DNA from: Pseudomonas oryzihabitans
GTDB taxonomy: Bacteria > Pseudomonadota > Gammaproteobacteria > Pseudomonadales > Pseudomonadaceae
Assembly: GCF_007665395.1 (NCBI RefSeq)
Contig: NZ_VDND01000007.1
Span: 1-64,000, forward strand
Reading direction: 5' to 3'
Length of the DNA stretch: 64,000 nucleotides
Shown: piece after piece, positions 1 through 7,565 of the stretch
Numbering within the stretch: the first letter of the stretch is position 1
Layout: every line of letters begins with the position of its first letter
Program-made: the position numbers and the translations under genes
The notes under the pieces: generated by a model
Database searches by the model: none
Seen by the model: only the letters and a program-made list of their open reading frames with translations
Told to the model about the DNA's origin: nothing

Positions 1-572
1 ACAAACCGCCCATCAGTCGGGCTCCGTTGCCACTGAACAACGTACTGGGTTTACACAGCTAGCCAGCGGAGAGGGACGTGCGCGCCGCTTACAACAAGGT
101 CGTGGCAGGATCAGCATCACGTCATGGGACAGGATTGGGCCGATGTGATTGATGAATGGACGCTCAGGCAATCTGGGAGAGCTAATGGGTAGGTTGCGTG
201 GTAGCCGTTCATTACAGCTAGTCGCTTGATGGAAAAGTGCCCTCTACCGGAACAATTTGCATGGATGCTGACTAGCCGTTTGCATCTGACGTGACCAGCC
301 ATTCGCCTCGGATGTAGCCAGCGCCCGGGTAGGTCTTGACCGGCAGGAATCGACCCAAAGCAGACGTTGCCAGAGAGAAGCAATCGGCCAAGAGTTGAGG
401 TTTTGGGCTACCCCTCGCTCCGCTAGATACCTGCATAAGGCGCTTCGACTTCAGCAGACCTAATCCTGCCGTGCGGCGTACCCCACTTGCAATAGACACG
501 TTCAGTGCGAATCAAGTAGTGTCTCAGAGGGCTTAGCTCAATCGTTATGGACGATTTGATTCCGGAAAAGGA
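1..572. other. stretch with no supported gene
   Basis: I see no open frame here with a recognisable domain or good codon use. The only frames are two short overlapping minus-strand ones between 117 and 499 with unconvincing compositions, rich in Arg, Ser, Cys and Gly. The composition is more AT-rich than the core genes further right. The stretch could be decayed mobile-element DNA flanking the nuclease genes, but I see no transposase motif or clear terminal repeat. A ribosome-binding-like AAGGAG occurs at 567-572 and belongs to the next gene. Confidence 0.5.
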
Positions 573-580
573 GTGAAGAA

Positions 581-1039
581 ATTAGAAATTGGTATATCTA
601 CATTTTGAAACTTGAGCTGAACTCATGGTACGTGGGTACAGCTAAAGGGTTGAGATCAAGGCTGCGAAGCCATGGTAAAAAGAGCCCTTACTCTACATTA
701 AAGAAAGATGGCGCCAAAAAATGTATAGAGAGCGGCCTCACGGGAAAGAGAAAAGCAACTCACTTACATGCGGTCTTTAGATCAATTGGCGATCATTTAT
801 GGGTGACAGAGATTGAAAATACTATCACTGTAGCTCTGGGGCAAAAGTATGGCTTCGATAAAGTTAGGGGCGGCTCTATAATTCATCCTTGGAATCACAA
901 GCTAAGTGACAATAAAGTGGAAGGCCTAGTTCGACAATTTAGTTGTAGCGACATTAGACTTAAATACAAGCTAAACGAAATAAATTTGTCTCAAGAAAAG
1001 CCATTTGTATTCCCGCTTACTCGGCGAAGGAGTAAATAG
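581..1039 (+). CDS. GIY-YIG nuclease-domain protein, start unclear
   Basis: This is a small protein of about 145-152 residues with a GIY-YIG endonuclease-type fold. In the reading frame the sequence begins NWYIYIL, then WYVG about 11 residues later, then RSRLRSHG, which match the GIY, YIG and Arg elements. A later EIENTI and KVRGG fit the catalytic-Glu helix and the region after it. The first usable TTG (605) lies inside the first strand, so it would remove half the GIY motif. Upstream in frame there is only an ATT at 581, placed 8 bases after AAGGAG (567-572), and a stop at 557. A GTG at 573 opens the wrong frame and stops within 12 codons. So the gene either uses a rare ATT start or carries a small frameshift. 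It converges on the HNH gene, and its low GC suggests it was acquired. The nuclease role is inferred from motifs; the substrate is unknown. Confidence 0.6.
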   Translation: MRNWYIYILKLELNSWYVGTAKGLRSRLRSHGKKSPYSTLKKDGAKKCIESGLTGKRKATHLHAVFRSIGDHLWVTEIENTITVALGQKYGFDKVRGGSIIHPWNHKLSDNKVEGLVRQFSCSDIRLKYKLNEINLSQEKPFVFPLTRRRSK

Positions 1040-1139
1040 CAAGGCATTCAAGCACGCTCGCCGAACGCGCTTTCAGCGCGCCCGCCCAATCCCAGTGAGA
1101 CTGTCCGCGTTTGGCCAAATTTTTGCCGTCAGCGAGACC

Positions 1140-2045
1140 TCAACGTGCGCCAGCAAAATACTCGCTTTCCTCAGGGGCATTTTTCCAAGATTCAAGAGCA
1201 TTGATCACGTCTTGGCTGACAAGGGTGCCATTCTCCGCGAGACACAGCACTTCTGAAGCGACAGCCTTGTTTTGAGTAATAGTTCCGAGCTGGTAGCCTG
1301 GAAAGAAAGACCCTGCGCTTGCAAAGCGAGGATGGATGTTCACTATGATCAGTGGCGCGATCACTACGCTATTGGTCTCGTCGTGGAGAATCTCAAGCTT
1401 GATCAAGAAAAGAGATAGCCCATTAGGATCTGAGTCATAGTCACTCTCCAAGCGAAATGTCACTCGCTCCGTCTCCTGAGGCTTCATTTCGTGGTGAACC
1501 TTCATGCGCGAAACTGACCCTTCCTCTTTGCATATCTTCAGATCGTACGTTGCTGAGATAGGTACAAGACTATGGCGATGATTAGTCAACGTTTCCCAGT
1601 GCTTGAGCGTGGTTAACCTAATTTCTTTTATAAAAGTGACTTGCGTACCGCGATTGACCAGCTTCAACTCTAAAGAAGTGAGGTATTCCTCGTTTTCGCC
1701 GATACAGCTTTCAACTTCATAAAAATCAACAATCTTGAGACCCGAAGCATTATCTACTACATGCTTCGGTACAGGGTTTAATATTGAAGCTGCAAGCTGT
1801 TTTTTGTAAAGCTTCAACGCTTTTCGATCAATGACTTCAGCGTGCGCCATTTTATGATGTTTGTCGCAGAGAACGATTAGATTGCTTGGATCGTTATTCT
1901 CACGATTGTGATCGATATGGTGAATTTCCAGGTAAGTGTGCTCAGTACACTGATTAATTGCGCAGCAATGACCACTCTCAACCTTAATTGCTCTGGCAAC
2001 CTCTGCCGCAATGGTGGGGCGTTTCGCTGTGTAGATGCTAACCAT
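1140..2045 (-). CDS. HNH endonuclease-domain protein
   Basis: This 301-residue protein has an N-terminal HNH/McrA-like nuclease module. Cys27, Cys28 and Cys33 are followed by EIHHIDHNREN (around residues 40-50), then NLIVLC and DKHH (around 55-64), the usual zinc-ribbon/HNH layout with two pairs of metal-binding residues. After about residue 95 comes a roughly 200-residue region of alternating beta-type segments that I do not recognise; it may be a target- or ligand-sensing domain. The gene lies downstream of the ATPase gene on the same strand, separated by about 475 bases, and converges with the GIY-YIG gene. AT-rich codon use unlike the core genes suggests transfer. A role in defence or restriction is inferred from domain and neighbours only. 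Confidence 0.75.
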   Translation of the reverse strand: MVSIYTAKRPTIAAEVARAIKVESGHCCAINQCTEHTYLEIHHIDHNRENNDPSNLIVLCDKHHKMAHAEVIDRKALKLYKKQLAASILNPVPKHVVDNASGLKIVDFYEVESCIGENEEYLTSLELKLVNRGTQVTFIKEIRLTTLKHWETLTNHRHSLVPISATYDLKICKEEGSVSRMKVHHEMKPQETERVTFRLESDYDSDPNGLSLFLIKLEILHDETNSVVIAPLIIVNIHPRFASAGSFFPGYQLGTITQNKAVASEVLCLAENGTLVSQDVINALESWKNAPEESEYFAGAR

Positions 2046-2519
2046 GCTCTTGCTCGCTGATATCAGAGTTAACTTTTATCGAGAAATTATAGCAAATCAG
2101 TCAGTTGCTCAAGATCGACTACCGGGTGCGGTGCACCCCAGCCAAGAATGCTTTCCTGGTCGACCAGTAAGCCCCCTGCCACCTCAGCTCCCTTCAGAGC
2201 CGGTAGGGGCTATAACGTCTACCACAGATACCAAGCCATGAATTCAGATCCTGGAAAGGGTTTCCAAAGGCCGAATGGGCGGCGGTCGATTTCGTCAAAA
2301 TAAGTCAAGCCACGAAAAAACATTTTCCAGACCGTTCTTGAGTACCTGCTTTCCGTATATAGCCGTCCTGATCTCCTGAGCGCGGCTAACTTGCGCATTT
2401 TGACATCAAAATACCGAGGAGTGAATCTGCTTTCATCGACCCGCATTACTAACTCTTACAATGCACGAAGCACGAAACGCGAAGCATCGTTCATTGGAAT
2501 TAAAATGTTTACGAAAAAT
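2046..2519. other. inter-gene stretch with a coding-like remnant
   Basis: I find no complete gene between the HNH and ATPase genes. On the minus strand, 2087-2209 is open without a start and reads like the tail of a real protein, ending in DLEQLTDLL before TAA, with a stop just upstream. This looks like a fragment left by a deletion. A 75-residue minus frame at 2219-2446 has no motif I recognise. The stretch closest to the ATPase gene (2450-2520) is AT-rich. Confidence 0.45.
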
Positions 2520-3896
2520 TTAGGACTTTTTATCATCTTTAAGGCCAATACCTATAGGAATGCTCGATTGAAAGCGACGATTGCTGCCCATGGGGCTTGG
2601 TCGTGGGTTAATCAGCTGCTTAGGCACCTTGGCTTCATCCATCCAAAGCTGAACACCATTTGTTTCCGCAAGCAGCCTCACATACCCCCGAAGCATATTT
2701 TCACTGAACTGATACCAGCCAGTGCGATTATCGCTCATCTTTTTCAGTACCGAGCCATGGCTCGGCTTGGTCAGCGTATTGAGGCGCTGGCTAAATTTTT
2801 TGCGATCGATCGGAGTCAGAGTTTCCTGTGGATTGGCACGGTTCAGGTCACGTATAATCCGTTCATAGGATGCATAAATGCTATCGGTCTTACGATGCAA
2901 AATAGACGTGTCAGCACACGCCCATAAGGCATGGTGAAAGTCTTGGCTATGACGAGTTGTCGCTAAATCGTATGGCTTGCGGATATGTTCCTGAACCGTT
3001 TCTACCGCTTTTTTCAGCGCTTCGTTGTAGTGAGAAAAGTTAGCGATTTGCAATGTTTCAGAGTCATCGTAAACTGCCCATAATAGTTGCTCTGTTATTA
3101 GGTGGACGTAGTAAGGGAACCCGTCGCTGATGCCGGCGACACGATATTTTATCTCATCCTCGTACTCGATATTTAAGGCTTCGAGTGCCTCCACCAAGAT
3201 ATCCCAGCGAGAATCCCATGAAATGGGCGAGAGCTGTATTGGAAATAGCTGGCGAATACTGGACTGGTGCCCGCCGAGGACATCGTCTAGTGAGGCTGAA
3301 ATTCCGCTAAAAATAATAGGAACGTAGATGCCTGAGTCTCCCATTTTTTTTAAGAATTCAGCAAATTTGTACCTTTCCTCAGCTTCTTGGATCGCATCGA
3401 ATTCGTCCACGACAATAATTGGCTTTTCCGAGTGTATTTCTCTGATGTCGGAGATGACATCCAGAGCTTGCTCCATATTACACACTGATGGCACGTCAGG
3501 CTTAGTCGAAGATTTGGCGAGAAATTCAAAACTGAGAAACTTAAGGTTGACGCCAGCTTTAGTTTGGACTTCCTTACTATCAAAATTATCAACCAAGCTT
3601 GCGGCGATACTCTGCATAATCTCGTAGAACGTACTCGTACGCGTACACCCGATTTGAATAATATCTGAATCAGAGGACTGATATTGCAGAGCCGCGGTCT
3701 GTGCAAGCGATGATTTACCGATGCCGCGATCGCCGTAGATGAACATGTGACGGCCTTTGGCGAACAAAGCTCGGCGGATATCCTCAAGCTCCTTATGTCG
3801 TCCTTTGAGCAGCTCAATAGAGCTAATTGGCTCTGCCGGACGTACGTGCTCATGCACGATAGTGCCAAACTCTTCCTCTGAGTAGCCATTGATCAT
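2520..3896 (-). CDS. AAA-type P-loop ATPase, accessory
   Basis: This is an ATPase of about 458 residues in the AAA/Orc1-like or STAND-like class. A Walker A motif, GDRGIGKSS, lies near residue 56, and a Walker B, IIVVDEFDAI, near 161. FSGISAS around 220 resembles a sensor segment. The C-terminal third is winged-helix-like and unassigned. The ATG at 3894-3896 is chosen because GAGGA sits 6 bases upstream; the GTG just before it is too close. The gene is upstream of, and parallel to, the HNH gene. ATPases of this type often sit beside nucleases in defence islands, where the ATPase is thought to sense or load and the nuclease to act; that role is inferred here. The frame is intact and AT-rich. 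Confidence 0.7.
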   Translation of the reverse strand: MINGYSEEEFGTIVHEHVRPAEPISSIELLKGRHKELEDIRRALFAKGRHMFIYGDRGIGKSSLAQTAALQYQSSDSDIIQIGCTRTSTFYEIMQSIAASLVDNFDSKEVQTKAGVNLKFLSFEFLAKSSTKPDVPSVCNMEQALDVISDIREIHSEKPIIVVDEFDAIQEAEERYKFAEFLKKMGDSGIYVPIIFSGISASLDDVLGGHQSSIRQLFPIQLSPISWDSRWDILVEALEALNIEYEDEIKYRVAGISDGFPYYVHLITEQLLWAVYDDSETLQIANFSHYNEALKKAVETVQEHIRKPYDLATTRHSQDFHHALWACADTSILHRKTDSIYASYERIIRDLNRANPQETLTPIDRKKFSQRLNTLTKPSHGSVLKKMSDNRTGWYQFSENMLRGYVRLLAETNGVQLWMDEAKVPKQLINPRPSPMGSNRRFQSSIPIGIGLKDDKKS

Positions 3897-4226
3897 CACA
3901 ATTCCTCTCGGTCTAATGCACGTATAGTGCTGTGTAGCATGCAGGTATGCCGCATGGTATCACTTGGACTTTGATGCGTTTGTGCTGTTACGTCTTACAA
4001 GCGACTCAGCCGGTTCTGAATGGCTGCAATGGGTCGGTAGCGGTAGCTTGTCGACATGCGCTTCTTGCCGCCAGTGGCCACGGGATGATCAAAACGAAGT
4101 GGCATGAGTGCCTACGTAAATCCAAGAGTGACAAGGTGTTGCGGGATTGCAGTTAGGAGCGGTCGTAGCTGAACCGAGGTTGCTGCTTGGATATGAGCTC
4201 GCGTCGCACCTGATACCCCCTACGAG
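3897..4226. other. stretch with no supported gene
   Basis: This is the upstream side of the ATPase gene and the left border of the chromosomal core. I see no convincing coding frame; a 69-codon plus-strand frame at 3947-4156 has random composition. A promoter for the ATPase is expected near 3900-3950 but I cannot place it with confidence. No clear attachment site or direct repeat was found. Confidence 0.45.
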
Positions 4227-4690
4227 TCAAACCGCCAGCGCCTCAGCCAAATGCTCCCCCTCCAACCAACCCCTAATATCACTCGCTCGCATCGGTTTGG
4301 CGAACAGATAGCCCTGTGCCTGCTTACAGCCAAGACTCTTCAACGCACCTAGTTCCGTAGCGGCCTCCACCCCTTCCACGATGCATTCCAGCTGCATGTC
4401 CTGGCATAGGGCGATCAGGGATTTGATGATCTTGAAGCTGGCCGGGTCGAGGTGAAGGTTGGTGACGAAGGTGCGGTCCACCTTGAGTTTGGTCAGGGGC
4501 AGCGCATGGATCTGGCATAGGCTGGGGTAGCCGGTGCCGAAGTCGTCGAGGGAGATGCCACAGCCCAGCTCACGAAGGCGGCTGATCTCTGCCTGGGTCT
4601 GCGGTAGGTCCTGGATGCCGAGGTTGCGGTGATTTTCAGATCGAGCTTGCTGTGAATATCCATGAAGGTCGCTGGCGCAACGTATCAGTG
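4227..4690 (-). pseudogene. EAL-domain phosphodiesterase remnant (broken)
   Basis: Only the C-terminal part of an EAL-type cyclic-di-GMP phosphodiesterase remains. The frame ending at 4227 reads SLDDFGTGYPSL, KVDRTFV and IVEGVE, which are the DDFGTGYSSL, K-D-x-F and E-G-V-E signatures of the family. The N-terminal half with the EAL motif is missing. Just upstream, near 4630, the LEITE-like strand reads LKIT in a different frame from the rest, so there is also a frameshift. The family needs residues from both halves, so this copy should be inactive. It lies where accessory DNA meets core DNA, which fits damage during rearrangement. Confidence 0.75.
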
Positions 4691-4809
4691 CAGAGCGGAA
4701 AAGCACCCTGTAGGCGGGTGGGCTATCTAAGGTATTCAAGGCCTCGTGATCAAGCCAGTGTGGTGTCCTACTCCAGAATGCAGTCTGCGCTCCGGCTTCA
4801 CGTCGACGT

Positions 4810-4837
4810 AAAAAGCCCGCCATACGGCGGGCTTTTT
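4810..4837 (-). terminator. Rho-independent terminator of the DJ-1/PfpI gene
   Basis: A 12-base perfect stem (AAAAAGCCCGCC with GGCGGGCTTTTT) has a 4-base ATAC loop. Because the stem ends in A/T runs it can work in both directions. It sits 15 bases after the DJ-1/PfpI stop codon. Confidence 0.85.
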
Positions 4838-4851
4838 CAGATCCAAACCCC

Positions 4852-5529
4852 TCAGCCCAGCTTAGCCAACAACGCATCCGCCGCATCTTCCGAGCTGGCC
4901 GGATTCTGGCCGGTGACCAGGTTGCCGTCCTCGACCACGTAGCTGCCCCAATCGGGGCCTTTTTCGTAGCGGGCGCCGAGTTTCTTGAGTTCGTCTTCCA
5001 CCAGGAAGGGCACCACGTCGGTGAGTTGCACGGCGGCTTCTTCGCTGTTGGTGAAACCGGTGACGGTGCGGCCCTTGACCAGGGGCGTGCCGTCGGTGGC
5101 CTTGACGTGGCGCAGCACGCCGGGGGCGTGGCAGACCAGGCCGAAGGGTTTGCCGGACTGGGCGAAGGCTTCCAGCAGGGCGATGGAGTCGCGGGATTCG
5201 GCGAGGTCCCAGAGCGGGCCGTGGCCGCCGGGGTAGAAGAGGCCGTCGTAGTCGTCGGCCTGCACCTCGGCGAGCGTGACGGTGTTGGCCAGGGCCTGTT
5301 GCGCCTCGGGGTCGTTCTTGAAGCGTTCGGTGGACTCCGTCTGGGCGTCGGGAGCGTCGCTCTTCGGGTCCAGCGGCGGTTGGCCGCCCGCCGGGGAGGC
5401 CAGGGTGATCTCGGCGCCGGCGTCCTTGAAGACGTAGTAGGGGGCGGCGAATTCTTCCAGCCAGAAGCCGGTTTTCTTGCCGGTGTCGCCGAGCTGGTCG
5501 TGGGAGGTCAGGACCATCAGGATCTTCAT
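4852..5529 (-). CDS. DJ-1/PfpI family protein, glyoxalase III-like
   Basis: This 225-residue cytosolic protein belongs to the DJ-1/ThiJ/PfpI family, HchA/Hsp31-like branch. The nucleophile elbow GLVCHAPG (Cys near residue 133) and the preceding YPGGHGPLWDL loop are intact. The acid residue near the N-terminus (the Glu in WLEE) fits the Cys-His-Glu arrangement used by glutathione-independent glyoxalase III enzymes, which turn methylglyoxal into lactate. GAGGAA lies 7 bases before the ATG. The gene appears to be a single transcription unit with its own terminator. Activity could instead be chaperone- or deglycase-like; the family assignment is sure and the exact substrate is not. Confidence 0.85.
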   Translation of the reverse strand: MKILMVLTSHDQLGDTGKKTGFWLEEFAAPYYVFKDAGAEITLASPAGGQPPLDPKSDAPDAQTESTERFKNDPEAQQALANTVTLAEVQADDYDGLFYPGGHGPLWDLAESRDSIALLEAFAQSGKPFGLVCHAPGVLRHVKATDGTPLVKGRTVTGFTNSEEAAVQLTDVVPFLVEDELKKLGARYEKGPDWGSYVVEDGNLVTGQNPASSEDAADALLAKLG

Positions 5530-5605
5530 CGCGCGTTCCTCGTATTCGAGTGGAGGGGTCTCGCTAGACAGACCCCCATGAACGCGGACAAGTGCCTGGG
5601 ACAGG

Positions 5606-5671
5606 CGCCAGCGGTAGGGCTGGCCCCGTCGCGACTAACGGTGCGCGGGAAGGCTGGCGCCCTGCCGCTGG
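5606..5671. repeat. imperfect inverted repeat after the RTX-like gene
   Basis: CGCCAGCGGTAGGGC (5606-5620) pairs with GCCCTGCCGCTGG (5659-5671) with one wobble, and a smaller stem follows. It lies between the RTX-like gene and the DJ-1 gene. It may slow or end transcription of the RTX-like gene, but it has no T-run. Confidence 0.4.
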
Positions 5672-5702
5672 TGGCAGCGGACAGGGTCCCAGCGTGGCGT
5701 GG

Positions 5703-6938
5703 TCAGCCCCAGTTGCCGATGCCGCGCTCGCCGGCGGCCACGGTGCCGGCGACGTCCTGCAGGTCGTGCACGCCCACCAGCTGGATGAGGGAGTCCGAGG
5801 TATCGATCTGGCCGCGGTCGCCGCCGTCGTGGAAGACGTAGGTGTCCTGGCCATAGTGGAAGACCGCGGCATGGACCTCGCCGGTGGTGGTCTGGACGAC
5901 CTTCTGCAGGGCGTCATAGAGACTGGTCGAGCCCTTGAGGGCGGCATCCGCCACGGTGTTGACCGCCGAGTCGACGAACAGCGAGAAGCCGAAGACGATC
6001 TGGTCGTCCTTGGCGCTGTAGTCGGTCACGGTCACATGGTTGGCCGCCAGGGAGCGATTGGCGGCGGCGGCGCTGCTGCCGTCGAAGTTGACCAGGCTGG
6101 GGTCGACGGTCAGGGAGTCGCGACCCTCGCCCAGGGTGACGGTGGCACCATGGCCGTAGCTGCCGCTCAGGTTGGCGTTGTGGGAAGCGACGCCCTTGGT
6201 GAACAGCAGGTCGACGTAGTCGTTGCCGGCACCGGCGTTGATGACGACGTCGGCCTGCTGGATATGGGCGCCGATCTGGTCGCCACCGGCGCCGGTATCG
6301 ACGGTGATGGCCTTGACCCGCGAGTGGGCGAGGGCGGCGACGCTGTCCAGTTCCGGGGCGGCGATGGTGCTGATCTGGATCAGGTCACTGCCGCTGCCGG
6401 TGGTCACGCTCTTGAGGAAGGCGCTCTGGCTGGCGTAGCTGACGTCATGGGTGTAGTCGTTGATGAAGTCGATCGACAGGCCGGCGGTGGACTTGGAGCC
6501 GTCGAAGGTCTGCAGGCCATCGAAGTTGTTCAGGGTGATGAGGTCACCTTCGTGGAACTGGTTGTCCGGGGTATCGCTGAGGCTGACGGTGAGCTTGGTG
6601 ATGGACGAGTCGAGGCTGTGGTCGCTGACGGTGGCGCCCTGGGTGTGGCCGTCGAGGCGGGTGATCTGGCCTTCGTAGTGGCCGGTCAGGGTCAGCTCGT
6701 TCAGGGTCGCGGCGGCCGCGTAGTGGGGGCCCTTGGCATCGAAGGTCTTGGCGAAGGCGACGTGCTCGGGCGCGCTGTTGATGTCGAGCGTGAGGCGCGG
6801 TTGACTCTGGAAGGCGTAGTAGGAGACGCCATCGACCGTGCCGGCGGACTTGGCGGGCGTGGCCGCCAGGGGCGCCTTGGCCAGGGTCTGGGTGAAGAGG
6901 GGTTGATCGGAGTCCAGTGGCTGTTTCTTGTAGGTCAT
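5703..6938 (-). CDS. RTX-like secreted calcium-binding protein
   Basis: This protein of about 411 residues is rich in Gly, Asp, Ser and Thr and has no N-terminal signal peptide. Between roughly residues 220 and 300 it has RTX-like nonapeptide pieces (GAGGDQI, GAGNDYVDL, GEGRDSL), and near the C-terminus YVFHDGG and DSLIQLVGVHDL, which resemble the end of type I-secreted beta-roll proteins. I infer calcium-dependent folding outside the cell and export by a type I system that is not in the window. The ATG at 6936-6938 is chosen because AAGGA lies 8 bases upstream; the ATG at 6947 overlaps that site. No enzymatic domain is visible. It could be an adhesin or matrix protein. Confidence 0.6.
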   Translation of the reverse strand: MTYKKQPLDSDQPLFTQTLAKAPLAATPAKSAGTVDGVSYYAFQSQPRLTLDINSAPEHVAFAKTFDAKGPHYAAAATLNELTLTGHYEGQITRLDGHTQGATVSDHSLDSSITKLTVSLSDTPDNQFHEGDLITLNNFDGLQTFDGSKSTAGLSIDFINDYTHDVSYASQSAFLKSVTTGSGSDLIQISTIAAPELDSVAALAHSRVKAITVDTGAGGDQIGAHIQQADVVINAGAGNDYVDLLFTKGVASHNANLSGSYGHGATVTLGEGRDSLTVDPSLVNFDGSSAAAANRSLAANHVTVTDYSAKDDQIVFGFSLFVDSAVNTVADAALKGSTSLYDALQKVVQTTTGEVHAAVFHYGQDTYVFHDGGDRGQIDTSDSLIQLVGVHDLQDVAGTVAAGERGIGNWG

Positions 6939-7139
6939 GGCGGTCATCCTTAATGCATGCAGGCCGAGCGCTCGCTGGACGGGCTCGCGGAGAGCGAGGC
7001 GTCTTGGGCAGCTAGCGCCGCGCTGACAGTGCCAAGCTTTCCTCAGGTCTACAGCGAACCATGCCGCAATTTCATCGGGCCACTAGTGGCGTACCGCCAA
7101 ACGGTAGGATGCTAAAAGTTCAATAGGATGACGACTTGA

Positions 7140-7565
7140 TCAGCCGCGTGCCGGCGCGGAAGGAACCACCACCTCGCCGTCTTCCTTGACGAAGGGCCCG
7201 CGCTGGGGATCGGGCAGGATCTCCAGCACCCGTTCCGAAGGCCGGCACAGGCGGGTGCCCAGGGGCGTCACCACGATGGGTCGGTTGATCAGGATCGGAT
7301 GGCGCAGCATGGCGGCGATCAGCTCGGCATCGCTCAGCTGCGGATCGTCCAGCCCCAGCTCGGCATAGGGCGTGCCCTTCTTGCGCAGCAGGTCGCGCAC
7401 CGGGAGGCCCAGGGCGGCGATCAGCCGTTCCAGGTGCGCCCGGTCGGGCGGGGTCTCCAGGTAGTGGAGGACCTGCGGCTCGACGCCGCTGTTGCGGATC
7501 AGGCCCAGGGTGTTGCGCGAGGTGCCGCAGGCGGGGTTGTGATAGATCGTGATGGCGCTGCTCAT
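7140..7565 (-). CDS. arsC: arsenate reductase, glutaredoxin-dependent
   Basis: A 141-residue ArsC of the thioredoxin-fold, glutaredoxin-coupled type, reducing arsenate to arsenite in the cytoplasm. The catalytic cysteine is Cys13 in HNPACGTSRNT, and the conserved arginines around ILINRPIV (about residue 95) and RLCRPSERV are present. The length is normal for the family. Its ATG overlaps the acr3 stop (ATGA), so the two are translationally coupled, and it is the last gene of arsR-acr3-arsC. Reduced arsenite would be pumped out by the Acr3 neighbour. Confidence 0.93.
   Translation of the reverse strand: MSSAITIYHNPACGTSRNTLGLIRNSGVEPQVLHYLETPPDRAHLERLIAALGLPVRDLLRKKGTPYAELGLDDPQLSDAELIAAMLRHPILINRPIVVTPLGTRLCRPSERVLEILPDPQRGPFVKEDGEVVVPSAPARG

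Noticed and set aside
117..499. Two short minus-strand frames at the left edge
   Set aside because: They overlap each other in different frames and look like random translation.
2219..2446. 75-codon minus-strand frame between the HNH and ATPase genes
   Set aside because: No motif or ribosome-binding site was seen, so it is not called as a gene.
2391..2927. 178-codon plus-strand frame overlapping the end of the ATPase gene
   Set aside because: It has no motif and overlaps a gene with clear Walker motifs.
5026..6953. Plus-strand frames opposite the DJ-1 and RTX-like genes
   Set aside because: They are valine- and glycine-rich shadows of GC bias with no motif or ribosome-binding site.
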